64,000 nucleotides of DNA, taken from positions 29,531,234 to 29,595,233 of the forward strand of contig NC_084625.1 in assembly GCF_033978795.1 (NCBI RefSeq), given 5' to 3'. Shown here piece by piece: positions 46,861 to 59,727 of this stretch. A program made the translations under genes and the position numbers. Within the stretch, counting starts at the first letter, position 1, and the number at the start of each line of letters is the position of its first letter. The notes under the pieces are model-generated. The model saw nothing but the letters and a program-made list of their open reading frames with translations. It had not been told where the DNA came from and made no database searches. The DNA is from Nerophis ophidion (lineage: Eukaryota; Chordata; Actinopteri; Syngnathiformes; Syngnathidae).

Positions 46861-46861
<1 letters not shown>
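46377..46861. other. Unique sequence, no gene seen
   Basis: Single-copy sequence. The 89-residue minus frame has no recognisable features. Confidence 0.4.
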
Positions 46862-46895
<34 letters not shown>

Positions 46896-46912
46896 TGTGT
46901 GTGTGTGTGTGC
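46862..46912. repeat. (GT)n microsatellite
   Basis: About 25 GT units with one GA interruption. Confidence 0.95.
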
Positions 46913-47219
46913 AAGGCAATAAAGGCCTGACAATGTACACCATGTGAATGTACTCCTAACTGTTTATGCATGCATGCAGGAATATTACACCCACATGGAC
47001 CTTTGGTGGTGGAGAGAACCGTCGTTTCTATTATTGAACATATGCAGTCAGCGGACATTTCATTAGGTACACATGCAATAAGTAAGTAAGTCAAGCAATT
47101 TAGGGCAACAACCCTGAAATCTACAATACATTGATTTTTCCGTAATAATAAGTCATAGGCAATGCTTAATTTTTTTATACTATATTTTTGTCCGGAGGAA
47201 ATTGCTATTATTGTATGTA

Positions 47220-47700
47220 TTACTATCAATTAAAGTAATTGTATTCTTTAGTGTATTTGTTTCATTGTATATCTATTTTATTTCTTTGTTTTATTTTTGT
47301 TTTTTTAATACATTATTTTTCAATGTCCCTATCTTTATTGATTTGTGTTTAATTGAACTATATACATTTTTTTTGGTTTTCTTACACTTTTTTAAATGTC
47401 CTTATCTTTATTGACTTGCGTGTCTGATACACTGTAGGTATAATTGTATTTCCTTTTTTTAGTTAGTTTTTTTTTCTACGATGCCCTTATCTTAATTGAT
47501 TTGTGTTTGTGATTTATTTTTTATATCTTTTTTTGTTATTTTTTTGGTTTAATGTTTTTTTTCAGTGTCCTTATGTTTATTGATTTGTGTTTTCTGAATA
47601 ATTTTTAATATTTTTATTTTTTTGGTTTATTTAATGTTTTTTTCAGTGTCCTTATTTTTATGGATTTGTGTTTCAGACATATCATTTTTTACTCCTTTTC
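47220..47700 (+). repeat. T-rich ~80-bp minisatellite, block 1
   Basis: The phrase GTCCTTATCTTTATTGATTTGTGTTT or a variant recurs near 47322, 47397, 47481, 47566 and 47647 (spacing 75-85 bp), each followed by a T-rich stretch with TTTTTGGTTTATTTAATG. A second block is at 49520-50660. Confidence 0.8.
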
Positions 47701-47760
47701 TTTATTTTGGACTATTTACCCTATATTGTTGACAAATTCTGACTTCATACATTTGTGTTA

Positions 47761-47802
<42 letters not shown>
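47761..47802. repeat. (ATT)n microsatellite
   Basis: About 14 perfect ATT units. Confidence 0.95.
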
Positions 47803-47804
<2 letters not shown>

Positions 47805-48028
47805 CTATACAGTAGTTGGTGTGCTACAATACAAGGTTTGTAACTTTATTAGTGACTTCTTCAAAACGTTTTACTGAATTTTCCTGACAAAAACAAATCA
47901 TTTTTTACTCAATGGGACCACTAAAAACTATCATAACACTTACATACATCTTCTCATATTTCAATTCAGACATATTTTGTCTTTACTGCTTGTTCCATTC
48001 CACAGCCTCACAACTAAATCCATTCGGT

Positions 48029-48270
48029 GGATTGATTGATTGAAACTTTTATTAGTAGATTGCACAGAACAGTACATATTCCGTAGAATCGACCACTAAA
48101 TGGTAACACCCGATTAAGTTTTTCAACTTGTTTGAGTCGGGGTCCACGTTAATCAATTCATGGACAAATGGTGATGTAGATATTGTGTCTAAAAACACTA
48201 CATATGCTGTTTGTTGGGACACTAATGACAGTATCTTAAAATTCATCAAAGGCACACTTGTTCTCACCAC
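48029..48270 (-). mobile_element. Dispersed retroelement tail with (TTGA)n end
   Basis: GATTGATTGATTGAAACTTT then TATTAGTAGATTGCACAG, ATTCCGTAGAATCGACC and TTTTTCAACTTGTTTGAGTC look like a fish LINE/SINE 3' end with a tetranucleotide tail on the left. Recognition is from general familiarity; there is only one copy in the window. Confidence 0.55.
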
Positions 48271-49398
48271 AGTTACTTTATGCTGCTATCTGGCCATCTG
48301 AGTATATATATGTCTTTACATTTCATTACAAAACATTGATTGTTTTGATGAAACTTTTGATATATTTAAATGACTTCCCTAACTTTTGAAAAATATTTTC
48401 TCTAAGTTTCTGCACTAAAATAAAACAGCCAGGATGTTAAAATTTTATGTAAACAGCAACCATTTATCCATGAACATATGGAGAAGCTGCTGATGATGTG
48501 TTTGATGGAGAATCCGTTGAAGGCAGTATATCATTATTATTACATTACATCATAAAAGTACTGTAGTTGTTTGTGGAACATTCTATTGTATTTTTTTTAA
48601 TCTAAAACTTTGCTTTTTTAATAAGGCAAGTTAAAATTGGTGTGTTTTAAATGGAGGATGGGGGAAATTAAATTAAATTAAATTAAACTAAATTTAATTA
48701 AATTTAAACTAACTTTCAATGAGTAACGATGTTGCGCAATACTATTGTTCAAGGTATTTGTATCATGATGTAGCACTGCATTTGTATATTTGTAAATCGA
48801 CATTGTAATCTGCAGAAATATTGCGTAAAATCCGACACATTATATGGTCCAAATGATGCACTGAAAATGGTTTTCTTGAAAAAGAATAGGCCACATTTCT
48901 ATGCTTACATTCATGTGCACACACCCTCATAAACCTCAATGGCGTGCCAGATGCTCGCCGGGTTGGGCCCTAAATATTACACACGGACAGTAGCTATCAC
49001 TTCCAAGCCTGAAATTCCACATTCCTGATTCCGACGGCTCGCCTGCTAAGCTGGACACCACATGAGCGGCCATTGTTAGCGAGTGGGGTCATGTATCCCC
49101 CCCACCTAGCCCGTCTCCTTCCTGTTCATCACTCTTATGTGTCGCTTTATTGCCCACTCCTACCACCTTTTATTTATATTCTGTCTCCACTGATGTTGTT
49201 CCTCCGTCTTTGTGTCCCTCTTTGATTCTGCCGGCCCCATCTGTGTTTCTAGAAATTCATGTTGTGATTTCTCTCACATGTTAGATATAGATTTACAACC
49301 CCCTCCTCTCTCATCCCGGCGACCACTAAATTTGATAGCATAGACTAAGCTACACTGTTGTCTTGTTTGGGCGTTGTGGTTGTGTGGCAATGAAACAA
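48271..49398. other. Unique sequence with short (AAATT)n run
   Basis: A short AAATT pentanucleotide run lies at about 48666-48712. 48940-49270 is GC-richer unique sequence. No gene supported. Confidence 0.4.
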
Positions 49399-49455
49399 GT
49401 GTGTGTGCAAGTGCATGTGTGTGTGTGTGTGTGTCTGTGTGTCTGTGTGTGTGTG
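49399..49455. repeat. (GT)n microsatellite, imperfect
   Basis: GT units with CT and CA interruptions. Confidence 0.92.
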
Positions 49456-49519
49456 GTTGCATTGCACCTATAGGCATTTTCGGTTTCCTGCACAGTCTCA
49501 ACCTTTATTCTTTCTTTTG

Positions 49520-50660
<1,141 letters not shown>

Positions 50661-51269
50661 AACTTGTTTTATCAATTACACAAAGTGAGCAAAAGCAGTA
50701 ATGTACAGTTCTAATGTCATGTGATACATCAAGAATTGTTTTGATGAGCACATTCCAAAAATATGAGCATACGATATTTGGACTATCTGAACATTTTGTT
50801 CTGAGTTGATCTCATCTGAGTGTCATAATTCTGTTCAGCTGTCGAAATGATTAATGCCATACCGTATTTTTAGGGGGATTATGCATGGAAGTTATAAAAA
50901 AAAAAAAAATAAAACTTTTTTCTCCTTGAGAATATACACAAGTAATAGAATAATAAAACACAAAACAAACAGATGGAAGCTATATGGATGTTATTACTTC
51001 TGACAGTCGTCACTTCACAGGTGTCTGTCCTCTCGCCGTGCATATTTGATTTGCTGTAGGTGGCATTTGTTGTGTATTTATGTCTGTTTGTTTGAATCCC
51101 TCACCTTATTCCACAAGTTGCAAGGAGTGGGGCACGGCAAAATGGCAGCGAGCATGGTAATATTGTTGTTTGCCAGATGGAAGGTGGAATTCTCTGTTTG
51201 ATGTTTGGCTCGGAGGAAAGGCACGAAATAAAAAGCCTGGTGAGATGAAGGTGTGTTCTTGCACATGTC
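50661..51269. other. Unique sequence, no gene seen
   Basis: Single-copy, with an A-run near 50896-50909. Nothing recognisable. Confidence 0.4.
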
Positions 51270-51297
51270 TGAGTGTGTGTGTGTGTGTGTGTGTGTT
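51270..51297. repeat. (GT)n microsatellite
   Basis: About 13 GT units. Confidence 0.92.
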
Positions 51298-51806
51298 GCC
51301 TGGAACTATTTATCTGTCAGTCAGTGTGTGCATATTGTTTGCGCCGGTGTGCGAGTGTGTGTCCGCATGCACGTATAAAAGCCGTATCATGCTTGAGATC
51401 AAATGGTGTATGAAGGAGGAGAATGACAGAAAGAAGAGAAAGTGATGGCTCTTTAATGTTACCTATCCACACTCAAACCCAAATAGCAGACCAGGAACAC
51501 ACAGAATAGGCAAGTGTGTTTTTAGGGCTAAAGGAGTGACATGAAACACTTATGTAGAAAAGCCTCGAACACGACGGCGTCTTTGCAGTGGAAAGTGAAA
51601 AAAAAACGTCTCACTAAAACACAGGAGGACGAGGAGACGTGAAGTTAGGACCACCAGATGCACTTTGTTGTCGAAGATACTGTTGAGCAACATCTGTCCC
51701 CATGAGATCTATCATATTTCCAATTATCTCTTCCAGGGTGAAAATAATACTGTATAAAAGCAGTAAAAGATGTGATGTATGTCAAATATCACTATTACTA
51801 ATATTT
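51298..51806. other. Unique sequence, no gene seen
   Basis: Mixed sequence, not repeated in the window. Confidence 0.4.
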
Positions 51807-51807
51807 T

Positions 51808-52012
51808 AAAGAGGAACGGCCCTTTTTTTTGGTACTTTGCCTGTCATTCACATTCCTTATGTAAGACAAGAACACATCTTTGTTTTCATGCATTCTAACA
51901 AGTAAATGAATGTCATCAAAAGTCTGCTAACAATAGAGTCTATGTGCTCTATTTTGCCTATAAAGCACTTAATAAGACATTCCAACATCATGGTTTTGTA
52001 CACGCTGTAAGT
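51808..52012. mobile_element. Kolobok-like K3 fragment, left end
   Basis: TTTTAAAGAGGAACGG terminus, ACATTCCTTATGTAAGACAA, CATGCATTCTAACAAGTAAA, CTATTTTGCCTATAAAGC, paralleling 57108-57300. Right portion missing. Confidence 0.75.
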
Positions 52013-52015
52013 ATA

Positions 52016-54095
52016 CCGTATTTCCTTGAAGTGCCGTCAGGCATGTAATATGCACCTGCCTTGACTTACTGCCGGGTCAAACTCGCTCCCCAAATTTATA
52101 AGCGCATGCTTACTTTTACCGCCGGGTCAAATTCGTGACATCACGAGTGACACTTCCGCTGCCGTCATTTCCAAAATAGCAGAGGAAGTTTTTTTGGCTT
52201 TTACTATGTGTAAACTAGGGGTCTTGTTCCACAGCCATACAGATCACACTAATGGTTGTGGTATGAAACAACTTTAACACTCTTACTAATATGCGCCACA
52301 CACTGTGAACCCACACCAAACAAGAATAACAAACACATTTCTGGAGAACATCGGCTCTGTCACACATTATAAACGCAACATAACACTTACCCAGAATGCA
52401 ATGCATCCATGACTCTTACCGGCTATATTATACACTTCGCTAGCAGAAAAGGAAGAACGGATGCATTTTGCCTTAAAAACTAAAGATAAAGGTGAAGTTA
52501 TAACACTGAAACGCCCTCAGAAAGAGCTGCTTTAAGACATGGCTAGCGAGCTGGCAGCGAACGTCCATTCGTAGTCTGCAGTGTTTTAGCTACTTCTAAA
52601 TCACTAATCCTGGTGTCCATGGCGACAAATAAAGTATGTTTCTTACAAGTATCATCCCTGCAGGACAAGGAATAGCTAAACATGCTTCACTACACAATGT
52701 AGCTCACCGTTTTCACAATGTAAAGAAACGCTATTGGTGGATTTACACCTGACATCCACTGTAATGAAACCAAGTACAGGACTGATACTAATATGATTAC
52801 GGCAATATTTTTTGGCATCACAACATCTTTCATTTAAAAAAAATATATATATTATGGTTATTAACACAGGAAATAGAACACATGAGGACTTTGAATATGA
52901 CCAATGTATGATCCTGTAACTACTTGGTATCAGATTGATACCTAAATTTGTAGTATTATCCAAAACTAAAGTAGAGCATCCAAACAGAAGAACAAGTGAT
53001 TATTACATTCAAACAGAAGTGTAGATAGAACATGTTAAAAGAGAAAGTAGGCAGATATTAACAGTAAATGAACAAGTAGATTCATAATTCATTTTCCACT
53101 ACTTGTCTTTAATAATTTAGACAAAATAATAGAATGGAAAATGTCACAATATGTAACTGCATACGTCAGCAGACTAAATTAGAAGCCTTTGTTTGCTTAC
53201 TTACAACTAAAAGACAAGTTGTCTTGTATGTTCACTGTTTTTTTGCCGGACAAACTTGCAATAAGAAATAAATGTTTAATATACCGTAACATTTGTAGTA
53301 AAATAAAGCCAATAATGCAACTTTTTGTGGTCCCCTTTATTTAGAAAAGTATCCAAAAGTACAGACAACTATCAAAATAATTTTGGTACCAGTACCAAAA
53401 TATTGGTATTCGGACAACGTTAGTATTAATTTTGTACCACTTGTCCTTAATAATTTGGGAAAAATAATAGGTAGATAAATAACACAATATGTAACTGCAT
53501 ACATCAGCAGACTAAATTAGAAGCCTTTGTTTGCTTACTTAAAACTAAAAGACAAGTTGTCTTGTATGTTCACTGTTTTTTTGCCAGACAAACTTGCAAT
53601 AAGAAATAAATGTTTAACATACCGTAAGATTTTTAGTAAAATAAAGCCAATAATGCAACTTTTTGTGGTCCCCTTTATTTAGAAAAGTATCGAAAAGTAC
53701 AGACAACTATCAAAATAATTTTGGTACCGGTACCAAAATATTGGTATTAGGACAACGTTAGTATTCATTTTGTACCACTTGTCCTTAATAATTTGGGAAA
53801 AATAATAGGTAGATAAATAACACAATATGTTACTGCACATGTCAGCAGCTAAATTATGAGCCTTTGTTTCCTTACTTACTACTAAAAGACAAGTTGTCTT
53901 GTATATTCACTATTTTATTTAGGGACAAACTTGCAATAAGAAACATATGTTTAATGTACCCTAAGATTTTTTGTTAAAATCAAGCCAATAATGACATTTT
54001 TTGTGGTCCCCTTAATTTAAAAAAGTACCAAAAAGTACCAAAATAATTTTAGTACCGGTGCCGGTACCAAATTATTGTTATCGGGACAACACTAA
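52016..54095. mobile_element. hAT-like element with triplicated 3' end
   Basis: The first part (52018, GTATTTCCTTGAAGTGCCG) is a dispersed repeat also seen at 25893. From 52225 it matches the hAT interior (ACAGCCATACAGATCACAC, CACACTGTGAACCCACACC, CTACTTGGTATCAGATTGAT). The 3' end, which terminates GGTACCnGTACCAAAATATT and GGACAAC(A/G)(C/T)TA, is present three times in tandem at 53090-54095. Confidence 0.75.
53090..54095. repeat. Tandem triplication of a ~335-bp hAT 3' end
   Basis: Units run at about 53090-53427, 53428-53764 and 53765-54095. Each contains ACTTGTCCTTAATAATTTGG (first unit a variant), GCCTTTGTTT, AAGACAAGTTGTCTTGTAT, TTTTTGTGGTCCCC and ends with the element's terminal repeat. 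The first two units are ~93% identical by eye; the third is more diverged. Confidence 0.85.
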
Positions 54096-54119
54096 TGACA
54101 CTTTACCTACAGTATGAAG

Positions 54120-54670
54120 ACACGGTCCAAGCACAATATAAAGAAGGATTAACCCAGAACTACATTTAATCATAGAAACAGTTCCAAGGCATGTTAACTA
54201 TAATAACAGTAGATGTATGACAACTAGCTCTGTAGATTAACTGGACCACATGTTTATTTACAGAGATAAACAGGCCGCAAGAGTCCATCAACTAAGACCC
54301 GATTAGCTGCAATTCTCTGTTAATGGACGTATTCACTGAAAAGGACCAGAAAGAAGCAGGGTTTAACAAGCATAGCTCACTGAAGAAGTAAAACGTGCTT
54401 GGTTAACTTCCAGTGACACAGACATGAAGCCCTGTTAAGAAATCTGCATTATGTTGGTCCATGGTACATAAATAGAATGATTTACCCAAAACTACATTTA
54501 TTCGTCGAGACAGGTCCTATTGTGGCAACAGTACAATGAAGTGGTAATAACACCAGTAACAATACTAATAACAGTAGATATATGACAACACGTTTGCAAT
54601 GTAGCATTGTGGCTTAGCCGGACTACATAGGTATTTACAGCCATAAACAGGCTACATGTAATGCTATACT
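54120..54670. repeat. Diverged direct duplication, ~330-bp spacing
   Basis: GATTAACCCAGAACTACATTT (54148) recurs as GATTTACCCAAAACTACATTT (54480). AATAACAGTAGATGTATGACAA recurs as AATAACAGTAGATATATGACAA (54570). A third shared phrase is TTTACAGAGATAAACAGGC / TTTACAGCCATAAACAGGC. No termini recognised. Confidence 0.65.
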
Positions 54671-55177
54671 CTGGCATGGATTGACATGGTCGTCAGACTT
54701 GATGGCACTGAAGGGCTTTGAAAGAGAAAAGCTGATAAACCTGTGATATGTTTTCATTGCTGAAGTTTTTCTTCTTCGTTTTCTGCTCGCATCCAGGTCA
54801 AACTCAGGCTTGTGTATGTAGTGTTGGATACTAAAAATACTTTGTTATTGCCACCTCCGATCCTTTGGTGTACCGCTAGATGGGTGACTATAGCTCGCCG
54901 GAAGCAATAGTTATATCGTGAGAGAAGGTTAAAACGTGATTCTAAAGTTAGTGCTTTGTGCGGCCTAGCCTCAACTCGACTATAACTATAATTCAGTTTG
55001 AAACCCACAAGCTTTAAAGGGGGACATTATCACATTTTCTGAAGGTTTAAAACCAATAAAAATCAGTTCCCAGTGGCTTATTTTTATTTTTCGAAGTTTT
55101 TCTCAAAATTTTACCCATCACGCAATATACCGAAGAACGGCTTCAAAGTGCCTGATTTGAACCGTCGTTATATCCTG

Positions 55178-55216
55178 TGACGTCACAGCGTGACCACACA
55201 GAAACAAACATGGCGG
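55178..55216 (+). promoter_or_regulatory. CRE palindrome followed by ATGGCGG start region
   Basis: TGACGTCA, then 24 bp later AACATGGCGGATAACATG. ATGGCGG is the YY1 core found at many vertebrate start codons. It resembles a TATA-less promoter with its start codon. Confidence 0.55.
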
Positions 55217-55421
55217 ATAACATGTATAGCGATAGTAGCTCGGATTCAGACTCGGATTTCAGCGCCGAAAGCGATTCAACAGATTACGCAAGTATTGAAA
55301 CGGATGGTTGGAGTGTGGAGGCAGGTAGCCAAAACAAATTTGAAGAAGAAACTGCAGCTATTGAGCCATATCACGACAGAAACGAGGACGAATTCGGCGA
55401 TCGCCTTCTAACCAACGATTG
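55210..55421 (+). other. Ser/Asp-rich exon-like frame in K2
   Basis: From ATG at 55210 the frame reads MADNMYSDSSSDSDSDFSAE and stays open to LLTNDW, where it meets GGTATGTG, a good splice-donor context (about 55422). The acidic low-complexity start and the final RLLTNDW resemble first exons of fish transposon genes whose second exon begins with a Cys-rich P2X7-tail-like domain. That link is from memory and unproven. The frame runs past the donor to a stop at 55443. Confidence 0.45.
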
Positions 55422-55931
55422 GTATGTGTTTGTTTGGCATTAAATGTGGGTGGAGGGAAAGGCTGGATGCAAATATAGCTACAAATGAGGCAAAATTATG
55501 CAATATGTACATTCCACTAGCCTAAATAGCATGTTAGCATCGACTAGCTTGCAGTCATGCCGTGACCAAATATGTCTGATTAGCACACTCCACATAAGTT
55601 AATAACATCAACAAAACTCACCTTTGTGCAGTCATGCACAACCTTATAAGTTTGGTGGACAAAATGAAAGAAAAAGAAGGGGCATAAATCATATCCAGGG
55701 GGTTTACCTCGCTCGTCTGCGGGAAGAGACTGCCGTCGTCCCTGAATAGCTCGCACTCGGTGGTCTATTTTCCAATATTGCAGATTTCGTTGACTTTATC
55801 GTTGGAAATGAATCTGCTTATAGTGTCGCAGGATATCCACACATTCTTCTGTGGATATCGGAAAAATAACAGCGCTGATTTGACTTGGTGCGTGTAATGA
55901 GATTGAGAAAATGGTGGATTGCTTCATGTTG

Positions 55932-55939
55932 TGACGTCA
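55932..55939 (-). promoter_or_regulatory. CRE palindrome TGACGTCA, right end of K2
   Basis: Perfect palindrome about 155 bp inside the right terminus, mirrored by the left-end site at 55178. Confidence 0.55.
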
Positions 55940-56275
55940 CGGGTGAAAGGTCATCGCTCGACAGGCTATCAACTGAAAGGCGTTTAAATTCCCCTTTTTA
56001 GAGTTTGGAAATCGGTTAAAAAAACATATGGTCTTTTTTCTGCAACATCAGGGTATATATTGACGCTTACAAAGGTCTGGTGATAATGTTCCCCTTTAAA
56101 CAGTGAAACAATAAAACAACCCTGGTCTGCCAGAGAATAAAAAGACATGGGAGGAGGGATCAGTTTTGCCAACTTAATACATGTGTTGCTATATTTAGCG
56201 AATAACCGGATCCCTCAAGATATTATTTTTCTAAAAAGCAACTAGCGACACATTTAGTAGCAGGAATTTTGGGGA

Positions 56276-56634
56276 GGGCTTCACGGTGGCAGAGGGGTTA
56301 GTGCGTCTGCCTCACAATACGAAGGTCCTGCAGTCCTGGGTTCAAATCCAGGCTAGGGATCTTTCTGTGTGGAGTTTGCATGTTCTCCCCGGGTACTCCG
56401 GCTTCCTCCCACTTCCAAAGACATGCACCTGGGGATAGGTTGATTGGCAACACTAAATTGGCCCTAGTGTGTTAATGTGAGTATGAATGTTGTCTGTCTA
56501 TCTGTGTTGGCCCTGCGATGAGGTGGCGACTTGTCCAGGGTGTACCCCACCTTCCGCCGGATTGTAGCTGAGATAGGCGCCAGCGCCCCCCGTGACCCCG
56601 AAAGGGAATGAGCGGTAGAAATGGATGGATGGAT
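56276..56634 (+). mobile_element. tRNA-derived SINE-A, complete, with 13-bp target duplication
   Basis: Starts GGGCTTCACGGTGGCAGAGG, with A-box-like TGGCAGAGGGG (56287-56297) and B box GGTTCAAATCC (56339-56349). It ends ATGGATGGATGG. Flanked by GGAATTTTGGGGA at 56263-56275 and 56635-56647, a perfect 13-bp duplication. A short deletion removes the GAATGCGTGGGTTCCCTCC segment present in other copies. This defines the SINE-A boundaries. Confidence 0.95.
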
Positions 56635-56647
56635 GGAATTTTGGGGA

Positions 56648-57107
56648 ATCTGCCACAAAAGCACATATTGCTCCTCTCACGAGCAGCAGGTGCTGGTGCG
56701 GGCCTCGCTTCATCTAAAAACACTCAATGTTTTGATAGTAGAATAAAAAAACGTTTAAATTCTAAACATTTTTTTTTTCCCTATCATGTTTGTCTTTATC
56801 TCTTTTTGCAAATGCCTAGTGGTCAAATTTAGCAAAATTGACAACGTCAGCATTGACATAGTATTTCCGTCGCTGGTCCACTTGTTTTTGTTGTCCCCCC
56901 CAAAAAAATCACACAAACAATGGAACTCACACGCACTAAACCACAAGATCCACACTACTAAGTTTTCGGTCATGTTCGAACAAAAACAGGAAGTGAAGAA
57001 GTTTTCAAGTTAAAGCCAGTCACAGCACCAGACGTTTGGCATGGGAACCAGCACCCATATTTGACTACTCAAATGCTGGATAACCCTGGGCAAAAGTTTA
57101 TACTTCA
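56648..57107. other. Unique sequence, no gene seen
   Basis: AT-rich. Short frames only. Confidence 0.4.
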
Positions 57108-59164
57108 AGGGGAACTGCACTTTTTTAAAACGTTGCCTATCAGTCACAATCCTTATGTAAGACAAGCACACATATGTTTTCCTTTTTTTAATGCATTCTG
57201 ACTCGTAAATAAATGCTGGCAAAAGTGAGCTAGCACTGGACCTAATGAGAGTCGCTCTATTCTGCCAATAAAGCTCTCTAAACACATCCAAAAACATCAA
57301 TCAATGTTTTATTTACAGTACACGCTGCAATTATATATGTAATGTTGTAACAGGCACATTCATAATATGTAATATTTACGTGTTTTGTTCATTTTAAGCA
57401 TTCGGCGGCACATTAATTTCCTGGACACCTCACAATGTTCGCTATTTTCTTCATCAATAACAACTACTACTAATCATAGCAGGCTTCATAAGAGACAACA
57501 ATGATCTTTTTGGGCCTGAATATACAGAGGACGAGCTACAAAACTACAAACATAAAACACATTTACTGCAAAATGCCTGCTCTCATTGGGACGCTGGCAG
57601 TTGGGATGTTCATATCATCCCGTGTTGATGAAGAATTAATCATAATCCTCATGCAGGTAAAAAAAAAAAAAGGGGGAAGCAAACAAGTATCTTTCTTGCC
57701 ATCTCAAATTTAAAAATGAATGTCAAAGTTCACCATTTTCTCAGTTTATTTCTACAACTTTCTACCATTCAAGTGAAAATCATGTTCTATAATTGAGAAG
57801 CAACTTTTATTATTTTACTATAAAGTTGAGAGGCACTATTTATAATCTGAAATGAACTTTCACCGGCTCAGAGGCGATGCAGCGACTCACAAGCTCAGCA
57901 TGTCAATAGCGTTCGTTCCTCAGTGTGAGCAATTGTATAAACAATATCGCTAATACTTGGTTGATATTCAGTTATAAATAGAGAATTGTTGGTAGTTTTT
58001 GAATGTTTTTTAGAGGGCTTATCAGGCAGAATGGAGCCCCATTGCTAGCGGACTCTCGCTAGCATTTATTTACTACTTAGAATGCATAAAGAAAAGAAAA
58101 ACATGTGTTCTTGTCTTACATAGGGATTGTGAACGAATGGCAAAATTCCAATAACTTGTGTTTTTCATATTGTGGAGTGAATGCGTGGACTTATACGTAT
58201 TTATGGTAATTGCCTGACTTGGATAAACTTCCTAAATTAAAAAAATCCATGTTTAGCCTAAGGGGCTGATACTCTGCATCGATGAGAGAGAACACTGCAG
58301 TAAAGCTTTGCCCTTTTAGTTGGTACTTGTGTCTTATTACTGGAATTTAAAAAGGGTCCTTTTCGAAAGAGGTGTGGGTGCCCTTATAATTAAAAATAAA
58401 AAAATGGGATAATAAAACGATGTTCCCAACAGTGTCATTAAAAATGGAGAAGTAGTTGAGGAATTGTGTCAGCTATAACGGACAATGTGTACATAAAGTA
58501 GCCAATCATTTTGAAGGTTGAGGCGTGTTTTTCGTAGATTACCCCACCCACACACACACCAAAGCTACATAGGATTGCAAAAAAAATACTTTGGTATTTA
58601 CCCTGAAAGGGACAAGCGGTAGAAAACGGATAGATGGATTATTGAAATAAATGAAAGATAATTTTGACAAATGACTAATCCCTAACCGCAGCCATCACCA
58701 CAATGTCGTTATTTAGTCATACAGTACACCGTTTGGTGGCTTGGTTATTAAACCCTAAAAGGGGACTGACTTAAAATTTCTCACAAAAATGATTTGCAAA
58801 AACACTCACAATGCAAGTTTAGGGTTTTTAGAACTAACACATTTGGTACCCGTTTGTAGGAGTTTGACAAGGCCATGTGTGTAAAATAAGTGCAAGATTG
58901 GTGACAATACATGGCTGTGAGCAATTGTATAAACAATATCGCTAATACTTGGTTGGTATTCAGGTATAAATAGAGCATTGTTGGTAGTTTTTGAATGTTT
59001 TTTAGAGGGCTTAACACGCAGAATGGAGCCCCATTGCTAGCGGACTCTCCCTAGCATTTATTTACTACATAGAATGCATAAAGAAAAGAAAAACATGTGT
59101 TCTTGTCTTACATAGGGATTGTGAAAGACTGGCAAAATTCCAAAGAAAATTGTATAGTTCCTCT
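57108..59164. mobile_element. Kolobok-like element K3, longest copy
   Basis: Left end AGGGGAACTGCACTTTTTT after TTCA (probable mutated TTAA, 57104-57107). The right end, GTATAGTTCCTCT, is followed by TTAA (59165-59168). Just inside both ends are ATCCTTATGTAAGACAAG and its inverse CTTGTCTTACATAGGGAT. A ~227-bp right-end segment is present twice (57929-58155 and 58918-59145), about 96% identical by eye, with SINE-tail debris (AAAGGGACAAGCGGTAGAAA, 58606) between. Related fragments are at 39992, 42928 and 51808. Confidence 0.72.
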
Positions 59165-59278
59165 TTAACAACTGCAATGTTAATTTTACCCTCAACTTAC
59201 CGCTACATGTGAGTAATAAACGTTCTTCTCTCTTTCTACCTTGGCTACTGTACTTGCTCTCTCTTAAAAGACACACAA

Positions 59279-59367
<89 letters not shown>
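59279..59367. repeat. (AC)n microsatellite
   Basis: About 44 uninterrupted AC units, the longest AC array in the window. Confidence 0.97.
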
Positions 59368-59368
<1 letters not shown>

Positions 59369-59640
59369 CCTCTGAATTCCTCTTCTCCTCACAGCTCCCC
59401 CCGCCCTCCTACCTCTCCGACCCCCACATTGCTTACCAGGAAATTAACCTTGACATGTCCAACACATAATTCCCGCTAATAAAAACCTACAGTGTAAATA
59501 TATAAACAAACATGTCAAATATTTACAGAGGCGGCGACATTAAAGAAAAGGCCCTCATATCAAAGCTTGAGGCTCGGCTCGGCAAGGGATTTTATTTTCT
59601 TCGTTTATCTGCAGTGAACATTAGTTCATGGTGTTATACG
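59368..59640. other. Unique sequence, candidate conserved noncoding element
   Basis: AATTCCCGCTAATAAAAACC, AAACATGTCAAATATTTAC and TCAAAGCTTGAGGCTCGG have no repeat or coding signature. Confidence 0.35.
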
Positions 59641-59727
59641 GCAGTTAGAATATCTCTGGCTTGGAAGTAAACATGGGCAAAAGAATATGGTCGCGCCAAA
59701 CTAAAATAATTGTGTTCAGTACTGCAC

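Larger units (their letters stand above)
55018..56095. mobile_element. Kolobok-like nonautonomous element K2, 1078 bp
   Basis: Flanked by TTAA (55014-55017, 56096-56099). Ends are AGGGGGACATTATCAC and the inverse GTGATAATGTTCCCCT (imperfect, one or two changes). CRE palindromes TGACGTCA lie at 55178-55185 and 55932-55939, near the two ends. A plus-strand Ser/Asp-rich frame starts just after the left CRE. A minus-strand GAG/GTAAAC donor-like site lies near 55706. A 10-bp inverted repeat GATATCCACA / TGTGGATATC is at 55832-55859. No transposase. Confidence 0.82.

Noticed and set aside
59058..59469. Poly Cys-Val and poly Thr-His frames
   Set aside because: Both strands of the (AC)44 array.
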